From NCBI GenBank assembly GCA_020073265.1, contig JAIQFN010000015.1:1-64000 (forward strand): a DNA stretch of 64,000 nt, read 5' to 3'. The translations under genes were made by a program, and so were the position numbers. Shown here piece after piece: positions 36,688 through 43,905 of the stretch. This DNA is from Terriglobia bacterium. Its GTDB lineage: Bacteria > Acidobacteriota > Terriglobia > Bryobacterales > Bryobacteraceae. The notes beneath the pieces were generated by a model, which was given only the letters and a program-made list of their open reading frames with translations, did not search any database and was not told the DNA's origin. The first letter of the stretch is position 1. Each line of letters begins with the position of its first letter.

Positions 36688-38310
36688 ATGACTAAGCCAT
36701 TCGCCATCACGCTGGACGTCGGCTCCAGCCTCGCCAACAAAACCGGGTCGTGGAGAACCGAGCGTCCGGTTTACCTGGACCGGATGCCGCCTTGCAACCA
36801 CGCCTGCCCGGCCGGCGAGAACATCCAAGCCTGGCTTTTCCACGCCGAAGGCGGCGACTACTTCGAAGCCTGGAAATCGCTGGTGGAAAATAATCCGCTG
36901 CCCGCCATCATGGGCCGCGCCTGCTATCATCCCTGCGAATCCGGGTGCAACCGCGCGCAGCTCGATCAGCCGGTGAACATCCACGCTGTGGAGCGTTTTC
37001 TAGGCGACGAAGCCATCCGCCAAGGCTGGCAGTTTGACGCCGTCGCGCCTACCGGCAAGCACGTGCTGGTGGTCGGGTCGGGACCCTCGGGCCTCTCGGC
37101 CGCGTATCATTTGTCGCGTCTCGGCCACAAGGTCACCATCTACGAGGCAGGACCCGCGCCCGGCGGCATGATGCGCTTCGGCATCCCCAAGTACCGGCTG
37201 CCGCGCGAGGTTCTGGACGCCGAGATCGCGCGCATCGCGAACATGGGCGTCGAAATACGGCTCAACACCCGTGTGGACGACCTCACCGAAGTGCTGGAGC
37301 GCAAGGAATTCGACGCGGTGTTTCTGGCGGTCGGCGCGCACCTGTCCAAACGCGCCTACATTCCCGCCGGCGACGCCAGCAAAATCCTGGACGCGCTCGG
37401 CGTGCTGCGCAGCGTGGATGGCGGACAGCCGCCCGAGCTGGGACGCCGCGTCCTGGTCTACGGCGGAGGCAACACGGCGCTGGATGTCGCGCGCACCGCC
37501 AAACGCCTGGGCGCCACCGAGACGCTCATCGTCTACCGCCGCACCCGCGAGAAGATGCCCGCGCACGATTTCGAAGTCCAGGAAGCCATGGAAGAGGGCA
37601 TCCAGTTCAAGTGGCTTTCCACCATCAAACAAGCCGGCGAGTCGACTTTCACCGTGGAGAAGATGCGCCTGGACGAGAAGGGCTTTCCGCAGCCCACCGG
37701 TGAATTTGAAACCATCGAAGCCGATTCGCTGGTGCTCGCGCTCGGCCAGGATGTGGACCTGAGTTTCCTGCAGCGCGTCCCCGGTCTCGAAATGGCCGAC
37801 GGCGTGGTGAAGGTGAACGATCGGATGATGACCGGGCACGCCGGCGTGTTCGCGGGCGGCGACATGGTTCCGGCCGAGCGCACCGTGACGGTCGCGGTGG
37901 GGCACGGCAAGAAAGCCGCGCGCAACATCGATGCCTGGCTGCGCGGCGTTTCCTACCAGCCGGCTCCCAAACACGCGCTGGCGGAGTTCAACAAGCTGAA
38001 CACCTGGTATTACTCGGACGCGCCCTTGACCGTGCAGCCCGTGCTCGACGCCGTGCGCCGCCAGACCACTTTCGACGAAGTGGTTAGCGGGCTGGACGAA
38101 AGCAACGCGCTGTTTGAAGCGCGCCGGTGTCTCTCCTGCGGCAACTGCTTCGAGTGCGACAACTGCTACGGCGTGTGCCCCGACAACGCGGTGATCAAGC
38201 TCGGGCCGGGGAACCGCTTTCGGTTCAACTACGACTATTGCAAGGGCTGCGGAATGTGCGTGGCCGAGTGCCCGTGCGGCGCGATCGAAATGGTCCCGGA
38301 AACCATTTGA
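36688..38310 (+). CDS. GltD-like NAD(P)H/FAD oxidoreductase fused to 2[4Fe-4S] ferredoxin
   Basis: A 540-residue fusion. The N-terminal domain carries glutamate-synthase-type Fe-S cysteines (CNHACPAGENIQAW, CYHPCESGCNR). FAD-binding GSGPSGLSAAYHLSRLG and NAD(P)-binding GGGNTALDVARTAKRLG follow, with the FAD end in GVFAGGDMV. The last 60 residues are a two-cluster ferredoxin (CLSCGNCFECDNCYGVCP and CKGCGMCVAECPCG) in the position of the usual PorD subunit. It would couple NAD(P)H to ferredoxin reduction within the oxidoreductase complex. It is the last gene of the operon, after a REP-like element. Confidence 0.88.
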   Translation: MTKPFAITLDVGSSLANKTGSWRTERPVYLDRMPPCNHACPAGENIQAWLFHAEGGDYFEAWKSLVENNPLPAIMGRACYHPCESGCNRAQLDQPVNIHAVERFLGDEAIRQGWQFDAVAPTGKHVLVVGSGPSGLSAAYHLSRLGHKVTIYEAGPAPGGMMRFGIPKYRLPREVLDAEIARIANMGVEIRLNTRVDDLTEVLERKEFDAVFLAVGAHLSKRAYIPAGDASKILDALGVLRSVDGGQPPELGRRVLVYGGGNTALDVARTAKRLGATETLIVYRRTREKMPAHDFEVQEAMEEGIQFKWLSTIKQAGESTFTVEKMRLDEKGFPQPTGEFETIEADSLVLALGQDVDLSFLQRVPGLEMADGVVKVNDRMMTGHAGVFAGGDMVPAERTVTVAVGHGKKAARNIDAWLRGVSYQPAPKHALAEFNKLNTWYYSDAPLTVQPVLDAVRRQTTFDEVVSGLDESNALFEARRCLSCGNCFECDNCYGVCPDNAVIKLGPGNRFRFNYDYCKGCGMCVAECPCGAIEMVPETI

Positions 38311-38395
38311 GCCGCCAGGAGGCTCGGGATGCCGACGCCGATCGACCAATTGCAGGCCGAACAATTAGGAGTGGTTGGGCGGCGATAGCAATTGG

Positions 38396-38443
38396 TTGAC
38401 AATCAGGCGTCCAACGGGTCTAATATGACTAGTCAGACTAGTC
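38396..38443 (+). promoter_or_regulatory. Promoter and tandem palindromic operator of the Phd/PIN pair
   Basis: TTGACA at 38396-38401 is followed by a TAATAT-like -10 (TCTAAT at 38419-38424 with 17-base spacing, or TAATAT at 38421-38426 with 19). Directly downstream are two perfect eight-base palindromes GACTAGTC at 38427-38434 and 38436-38443, separated by one A. They cover the likely transcription start, where a Phd-type antitoxin would bind to autoregulate. Confidence 0.65.
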
Positions 38444-38450
38444 GTAGAAG

Positions 38451-38774
38451 ATGATGTCCAAAACCAGGAAGAATCCTAGCCGCGTAGCAAAGGCCGCCAG
38501 CGCCGCGAAAACGCGCGGACCTGCCTGGCAAATCCAAACCGCCAAAGCCCGGTTCAGCGAAGTCTTCCGCCGTGCGCGAACCGAGGGGCCGCAGCGAATC
38601 ACCCGGCAGGGCAAGGAAGGCGTGGTCATGATCTCTGACGAACAATTCGACCGCCTGATGGCGAAGTCGCGCCAACCGAAAAGCATTGTCCAGTTCTTCC
38701 GGGAATCGCCGCTGGCCGGCGTCCATCTCGATTTGGAACGCGACCGCGACATCGGTCGTGACATCGAGCTGTGA
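38451..38774 (+). CDS. Phd/YefM-family antitoxin
   Basis: A 107-residue antitoxin. After a basic leader (SKTRKNPSRVAKAASAAKT) the Phd fold is clear: WQIQTAKARFSEVFRRARTE, then GPQRITRQGKEGVVMISDEQ and FDRLMAK. The C-terminal SIVQFFRESPLAGVHLDLER would neutralise the toxin. A second ATG three bases on (38454) or an internal start is possible. It overlaps the toxin GTG. The tandem palindromes just upstream are the probable operator. Confidence 0.85.
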   Translation: MMSKTRKNPSRVAKAASAAKTRGPAWQIQTAKARFSEVFRRARTEGPQRITRQGKEGVVMISDEQFDRLMAKSRQPKSIVQFFRESPLAGVHLDLERDRDIGRDIEL

Positions 38775-39196
38775 GCGGCTTCCTGCTCGATACGAATTGT
38801 ATCTCCGAGCTCATAAGGGCGAAGCCGGAACCGCGGGTGACGACCTGGATGGAAGCCGTCGACGAGAGCTCGCTCTTCCTGAGCGTCCTCACACTTGGCG
38901 AAATCCGCAAAGGCGTAGCGGGGCTCGCTCAGGGTAAACGCAGGGCACATATGGAAACGTGGCTGGAAATTGATCTGCAAGTCCGGTTTGCCGGCAGAAT
39001 ACTCGCCATTGACGCGCCGCTGGCGGATCGCTGGGGCTTGCTCGCCGCCGAGGCAAGACGAAGAGGAAAAGCTTTATCCGTCATCGACGGTTTGCTTGCC
39101 GCCACTGCGCTGCACCACAATCTGACGATCGTTTCGCGCAACGCTCGCGACTTCGCGGTTGCGCAGGTTCAGGTATTGAATCCGTGGGAAGCGTAA
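38771..39196 (+). CDS. PIN-domain toxin (VapC/FitB-like)
   Basis: A 141-residue ribonuclease toxin from GTG 38771, whose start overlaps the antitoxin stop (GTGA). The PIN acidic residues are visible: D in FLLDTNCISEL, E in LTLGEIRKG, D in LSVIDGLLAATAL, and D near the end in SRNARDFAVAQV. LNPW at the C-terminus is typical of FitB-like members. It would cleave RNA when the antitoxin is degraded. Confidence 0.9.
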   Translation: MSGFLLDTNCISELIRAKPEPRVTTWMEAVDESSLFLSVLTLGEIRKGVAGLAQGKRRAHMETWLEIDLQVRFAGRILAIDAPLADRWGLLAAEARRRGKALSVIDGLLAATALHHNLTIVSRNARDFAVAQVQVLNPWEA

Positions 39197-39210
39197 ACGG
39201 GGTAAGCCCG

Positions 39211-42200
39211 TTACTTGCCACCCGCCGTCGCCGTCGGCATCACATGATGCGGATACTTGGGACGCGAAGGCGGAGGCGGAGCCTTATCCAGCGCCTGCTT
39301 GGCCAGCTCGATGGCTTTCTCCAGCTGCGGATCATGGCCGGCCACTTCCAGATCCGGCCGCTGCTCGGTTACGAAGTCCGGATCGACGCCGTGATTCTCG
39401 ACGATCCAGCGGCTGCCGCTCTTGTCTACCGCCCAGAACGCCGACTCCGGCGCAGTGACGCCGCCGCCGTCCATGAGAGGAACGTTGCGCGAGATCCCCA
39501 CCAGGCCGCCCCAGGTCCGCACGCCCACGATGGGGCCGAGTTTTTCCTGCTGGAAATACCACGGGAACGCGTCGCCGCCCGAACCCGCCAGTTCATTCAC
39601 GATCATGACCTTGGGGCCATAGATCGCCGTGGACGGGATCGGCACGTCCTTGCCTTCGCGCCGCGACAGCAGGTTCAGCATGCGGCGCTGCAGCTTCTCG
39701 GTGAAAAACGTCGGAATGAATCCGCCGCCGTTGTAGCGCTCGTCGATGATCAGGCCTTCCTTGCCGATCTGTCCCTGAAAATATTTGTCGAACGCCTGCA
39801 GTCCCTGGATGGCCGTGTCGGGCACGTGCATGTAGGCGATGCGTCCGTTGGTGGCGTCTGAAACGATGCGCCGCCGCGATTCCACCCAATCGTAGTAGCG
39901 CAGCCCGCTCTCGTTCCCCACCGTTTTCACCGAGATCTCCCAGGCGCCCTGATCGGAGGGCTTGTCATTGATCTTCAGCGTGACCACTTTGCCGGCCAGG
40001 TTATCGAAGAACGAATAGGGATTGGCCGGAGGCCGCACCGCGATTCCGTTCACCGCGATCAGGTAGTCACCCGGCTTCACCTTGAGTCCCGGCTCGGTGA
40101 GCGGCGAGCGCGTGGATTCGTCCCAATTCTCGCCGCGATAGATTTTCGCCAGCTTGTAGTAGCCGCCGTCGACGCTGTAGTCGACGCCCAGCAGCCCGGT
40201 GCCGATTTGCCTCCGCGGCGGAACATCGCCGCCGTTGACGTAGGTGTGCGAAGTGCTCAGCTCGGCGATCATCTCTCCGATGACGTAGTTCAGATCGCTG
40301 CGGTGCGCCACCCACGGAAGCAGAGCTTCATAGCGCTGGCCGATCATCTTCCAGTCCGTGCCGGCCATATCGGGGTCCCAGTAGAAATCGCGCTCCACGC
40401 GCCAGGCTTCGTGGAAAATTTCCTTCCACTCCTCGCGCGGGTCGACGCGCACCTGCAGCGACGAGAGATCCAGCTTGCCGTCGCCGACCTTCTTGCCCGG
40501 CGCGGCGTCCACGATGCCGTAGTTGGCGGGACCGGCGCGATAGATGACTTTCTTGCCGTCCTTGTCCAGATCGTAGTTGTCGATGCCTGCCAGCACCACG
40601 TCGTCCTTGCGCTTGCTGATGTCGTACATGTGCAGCGTCGCAGGCGGCGGAGGACCAGGCCGGCCGCTCTCGGTGGTCTCGATGGAGTGCGTGAGGTAGA
40701 AGATCTTTTCCTTGCGCGCCTCGAGATTGGTGTACATCGCCGCGGGCACGGGTATCTGCACGATGCGCGCTTCGAGCGAGTCCAGGTCAACCTGGATGGG
40801 TTTCACCTCGGCCTTCTTGGCGGCCGGCTTCTCGTCGGAGGTCTTCGCTTCCTCCGCTTTCGGCTCCGCTTTGGCTGGCTCGCCGGCTTCGCTCTTGGCG
40901 TCGGGCTTCTTGGAGTCGTCGGCGTCCTTTTCGTCATCAATCTGCGGCGCGAACGGCGAAGCCTCGTCCGATTTCAACACCAGGGCGAAAATCCCCCGCG
41001 TGTCGTAGTAGTTGAACGTCATGTCCAGCGCGCCGCTGCTCGGATAGAAGAACCGGTCGGAGAAAAAGTACAGGTACTTGCCGTTCTGATCGAAGGCCGG
41101 ATTCGAGCTGTTGTAGAACTCGTCGGTGGCGCGCGTGGCCTGGCTCTTGTCGAGCGAGTACAGATAGATCGCGCTGTTGGTGTTGACCGAGTTCTTGGCG
41201 TATGCGAGCCACTTGCTGTCGGGCGACCAGGCGGGCGCTCCGGCCAAACCGTACTCGGCCTGATCCACCAGCACCGGCTGCTTCTTATCGATATCCACGT
41301 AATAGAGCCGGAACTTCTTGTCCCAATACGCCAGCTTCTGGCTATCGGGCGACCAGATGGGGCCGTAGCGATAGCACTCGCCGTCGCTGGTGATGCGCAC
41401 TTCGTCGCCGCCTTTCTGCGGCCGCGTGTACAGCTCGAACTCGCCGCTGCGGTCCGACAGATACGCCACCCACTTGCCGTCCGGCGACCAGACCGCGTTC
41501 TGTTCGTGGACGCCCGGCGTGTCGGTGAGATTGCGGATGCTGCCGTGTTCGGCGGGAATGGTGAAGATGTCGCCGCGCGCCTCCACCAGCGCGCGCACGC
41601 CGCTGGGCGAAAGCTCAAAGCTGCGGATGGACGGGGCGACGCTCTTGATCTCGGCGCGCGCGGTGGTCAGATCGCTGGCCACATTGACGGGGATGTGCGT
41701 CACCTTGCCTTTGGCGAGATCGTAGGAATACAGCAGCCCGCCATTTTCATACACGATGGCGTCCGTGCCCGCGCTCGGCCACTTGATGTCGTATTCGGTG
41801 TAGCTGGTGAGTTTCCTGGTTTGCTTGTTGCCCAAGTCCCAGCGGTACAGGTTCATGGTGCCGTCGCGATCGGAGATGAAATAGATGGCGTTGCCGCGCC
41901 ACATCGGAAACTGGTCCAGGTCGCCCGAGCGGGGCATTTCCTCATAGGTGTTGCGCTTCAGATCGTAGATGCCGATGTAGTTGTTCCAGCCGCCGCGATA
42001 GCGTTTCCAGGTGCGGAATTCCTGCGAAGTGGGATTGTAGGCGATTTTCTCGCCGTCCGGAGAAAAGCTGGTGAGGCTGGCGCGCGGCACCGGCAGCATT
42101 TCTTCCAGGCCGCCGTCGATCGGCACCAGGAACAGCTTGGTGGTGGCGGCCGGAGCGCTGGCGCGGTTGGACCGGAACAGGACCTTCTTGCTGTCCGCGG

Positions 42201-42546
42201 TCCAGCCCAGCACCATGTCGTTGGCCGGATGATAGGTCAGCCGCCGCGGCTCGCCGCCCTCCGCCGGAATCACGTAGACGTCGGCGTTGCCGTCGTACTC
42301 GCCGGTGAAGGCGATCCATTTTCCGTCCGGCGAAAACTTCGGGAACTGCTCATCGCCGGGATGCGAGGTCAAGCGTCGCGCTTCGCCGCCGGCGCGCGGC
42401 ACGGTCCACAGATCCTCGGCGTAGACGAAGACCACGGAGTCCTTGGAGATATCGGGCTGGCGCATCAGGCGAGTCTCTTCGGGCGCGGTGCGGACCAGAG
42501 CGGGCAGGAACAGGCTGAGCAGCAGAGCGGCTGAACACCACTTCAT
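39211..42546 (-). CDS. Tricorn-like S41 protease
   Basis: An 1111-residue exported protease. A signal peptide (AALLLSLFLPALVRTAP) is followed by WD/TolB propeller repeats (FPKFSPDGKWIAFTGEYDG, TSFSPDGEKIAYNPTS, WSPDGKWVAYLSDRSGEFEL). A charged Lys/Glu/Ala linker at about residues 537-590 is an insertion. Then come the C1 core domain (HEAWRVERDFYWDPDMAGTD), a PDZ domain (PGLKVKPGDYLIAVNGIAV) and the C2 catalytic domain. Catalytic candidates are the His of STSHTYVNGGD, the Ser of AGSGGDAFP and the Glu of VENHGVDPD. Tricorn degrades peptides to short products; here it probably works in the periplasm. Confidence 0.9.
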   Translation of the reverse strand: MKWCSAALLLSLFLPALVRTAPEETRLMRQPDISKDSVVFVYAEDLWTVPRAGGEARRLTSHPGDEQFPKFSPDGKWIAFTGEYDGNADVYVIPAEGGEPRRLTYHPANDMVLGWTADSKKVLFRSNRASAPAATTKLFLVPIDGGLEEMLPVPRASLTSFSPDGEKIAYNPTSQEFRTWKRYRGGWNNYIGIYDLKRNTYEEMPRSGDLDQFPMWRGNAIYFISDRDGTMNLYRWDLGNKQTRKLTSYTEYDIKWPSAGTDAIVYENGGLLYSYDLAKGKVTHIPVNVASDLTTARAEIKSVAPSIRSFELSPSGVRALVEARGDIFTIPAEHGSIRNLTDTPGVHEQNAVWSPDGKWVAYLSDRSGEFELYTRPQKGGDEVRITSDGECYRYGPIWSPDSQKLAYWDKKFRLYYVDIDKKQPVLVDQAEYGLAGAPAWSPDSKWLAYAKNSVNTNSAIYLYSLDKSQATRATDEFYNSSNPAFDQNGKYLYFFSDRFFYPSSGALDMTFNYYDTRGIFALVLKSDEASPFAPQIDDEKDADDSKKPDAKSEAGEPAKAEPKAEEAKTSDEKPAAKKAEVKPIQVDLDSLEARIVQIPVPAAMYTNLEARKEKIFYLTHSIETTESGRPGPPPPATLHMYDISKRKDDVVLAGIDNYDLDKDGKKVIYRAGPANYGIVDAAPGKKVGDGKLDLSSLQVRVDPREEWKEIFHEAWRVERDFYWDPDMAGTDWKMIGQRYEALLPWVAHRSDLNYVIGEMIAELSTSHTYVNGGDVPPRRQIGTGLLGVDYSVDGGYYKLAKIYRGENWDESTRSPLTEPGLKVKPGDYLIAVNGIAVRPPANPYSFFDNLAGKVVTLKINDKPSDQGAWEISVKTVGNESGLRYYDWVESRRRIVSDATNGRIAYMHVPDTAIQGLQAFDKYFQGQIGKEGLIIDERYNGGGFIPTFFTEKLQRRMLNLLSRREGKDVPIPSTAIYGPKVMIVNELAGSGGDAFPWYFQQEKLGPIVGVRTWGGLVGISRNVPLMDGGGVTAPESAFWAVDKSGSRWIVENHGVDPDFVTEQRPDLEVAGHDPQLEKAIELAKQALDKAPPPPSRPKYPHHVMPTATAGGK

Positions 42547-42636
42547 CGTTGGGCCTCCTTGTGACCTTCAGGAATTGGACCGATTCACTAGAAAAACGAT
42601 AGCAAGAAAGGGAATAGAATCCCCATTCTACCCAAT

Positions 42637-42676
42637 GTGGGGCAGGCAATCCTGCCTGCAGCCGCCTTTAGGCGGC
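42637..42676 (+). repeat. REP element, family 2, left copy
   Basis: GTGGG then GCAGGCA-ATCC-TGCCTGC-type hairpin, then hairpin GCCGCC-TTTA-GGCGGC. The RAYT stop codon (42668-42670, minus strand) lies inside the second hairpin. Confidence 0.88.
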
Positions 42677-43216
42677 CTCAGTCCGTGCAGCACTCGACCA
42701 AGGGAACTGCTCAGCCCCCGCGACCAGTCCAGCCCTAACGGGATTCTGCTCAATGTACTTCCGAATGCGCTCGAACTCGGCGGAGTCCCTGACCAGACGG
42801 TCATAGCTTTCGTCCTGCCAAAACGGTCCTTGGCGGTTCAGGATCAGATTCGCCTGATAGGCCGTCGATCCCTTCAACGGTCCCAGCCATTTTGTCGAAA
42901 CGACCTGCGGAGTTACTAACAAGTGGACGTGGTTCGACATGATGACGAAAGCGTGTAACTCGTAGCGGCGGAAGCGGAACTCACCTTCGTGCAAAGCTGC
43001 GATCACTAGCTGTGCAATCTCGGGTTGCCGTAGCCAGATCGGACCACTGCGGGCTGTGTCCAAGAGCCGATCCATAGCTACGAACGCACGGCCACCCTTG
43101 AGCGTCGCTGGGGGAAAGACTCGGTTCGCGGGAAGGCTGTCGTGCAGACGAAAGGTCACGAACAGGGGGTGTCCAACTACGTCCCAGTGGGGGAGACGTC
43201 GTTCGTAGTGTCTCAT
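42668..43216 (-). CDS. REP-associated tyrosine transposase (RAYT)
   Basis: A 182-residue IS200/IS605-related Y1 transposase from ATG 43216 (MRHYERRLPHWDVVGHPLFV). The frame to 43330 only reads through the flanking REP. The HUH-type metal motif is in AFVIMSNHVHLLVTP, and the catalytic tyrosine in IRKYIEQNPVRAGLV. FRLHDSLP and FWQDESYDRLVRD are typical RAYT positions. Such enzymes bind single-stranded REP hairpins through a 5' tetranucleotide and are single-copy housekeepers of REP families rather than ordinary insertion sequences. Confidence 0.88.
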   Translation of the reverse strand: MRHYERRLPHWDVVGHPLFVTFRLHDSLPANRVFPPATLKGGRAFVAMDRLLDTARSGPIWLRQPEIAQLVIAALHEGEFRFRRYELHAFVIMSNHVHLLVTPQVVSTKWLGPLKGSTAYQANLILNRQGPFWQDESYDRLVRDSAEFERIRKYIEQNPVRAGLVAGAEQFPWSSAARTEAA

Positions 43217-43252
43217 CACAATGAAGTGAGGTGGGATTTGGGAAAGTCTCGG

Positions 43253-43292
43253 GCCGCCTGAAGGCGGCTGCAGGCAGGATTGCCTGCCCCAC
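43253..43292 (-). repeat. REP element, family 2, right copy (inverted)
   Basis: Inverted copy of 42637-42676 with one difference in the loop of the second hairpin (TTCA for TTTA). On the minus strand it begins GTGGGGCAGGCA and precedes the RAYT start by 36 bases. Confidence 0.88.
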
Positions 43293-43329
43293 ATTGGCTG
43301 ACTTGAACAGATAGTAGGAGGCAAATTCA

Positions 43330-43640
43330 CTACTGGTAGCGGGTCAATCGAATTGGAGGATCTAGTCCTACTCGGCCCGGCGCGATCTGCGCCAGGTAGT
43401 AGTTTTCGCCGCGTCCGGTGTGCGTGAGGGCGTCGGCGAGAGCGCTCTGAAAGAGCTTGGCGATGTCACCATGCACGAAGAAACGCGCCACTTCTGCTGG
43501 CCGGCGGCCATGGTCAAGGCCCAGTCCATCAGGTCGCCCATGTGCGCCAGAATCTGGACGGGAGTCCGGCTCTGCTCGGAGGCGCGAAATCCGGCGAATT
43601 CCTCTGGCGCGCTGGGTCCGCAAGGGGCGTTTGGGCCGGG
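43330..43640 (-). pseudogene. DinB-family protein relic
   Basis: On the minus strand one frame reads EEFAGFRASEQSRTPVQILA, then HMGDLMDWALTMA, the start of a DinB-like helical bundle. Another frame continues ARFFVHGDIAKLFQSALADA, LTHTG and RGENYYLAQIAPGRVG to a stop at 43330, matching the DinB C-terminal half with a short deletion where a QIALLRR-like stretch belongs. At least one frameshift and one deletion separate the halves and no start is left. The remaining bases 43641-43905 show nothing I recognise beyond the ribosome site of the next gene. Confidence 0.6.
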
Positions 43641-43905
43641 ACAGACATTACCTTCCCAGAATACGACAACGGTCCGATCCAGGCTGGATTCGCGATCAGC
43701 GCGGCCTCACCCACCCATTTAGTCCGCCAAATTACGCGGCTAGTGGAATCCGAAGCAGCGGTCCCGGCCGCATCACCCGAAGAAGCAAGGCGTTGGACGC
43801 CAAGCCCCAACGGTTAAGGAGTTGCTGATTAAGGTTAGCAGGACGGGTCCCTCAAAGGGTCAGGACTAATCCCCCTTCATAACTGATCCGCGTAAGGAGC
43901 ACGCG

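Larger units (their letters stand above)
42637..43292. mobile_element. RAYT transposase gene flanked by inverted REPs
   Basis: A unit of 656 bases bounded by 40-base palindromic elements in inverted orientation at 42637-42676 and 43253-43292, with a Y1-type REP-associated transposase between. REPtron-like units of this shape are the source of REP dispersal in other bacteria. It lies between the tricorn-like gene and a DinB relic. Confidence 0.8.

Noticed and set aside
37000-38364. A 454-residue minus-strand open frame
   Set aside because: Shadow of the GltD-ferredoxin fusion gene.
40207-42534. A 775-residue plus-strand open frame
   Set aside because: Antisense shadow of the tricorn-like protease, typical of high-GC coding DNA; no recognisable protein features.
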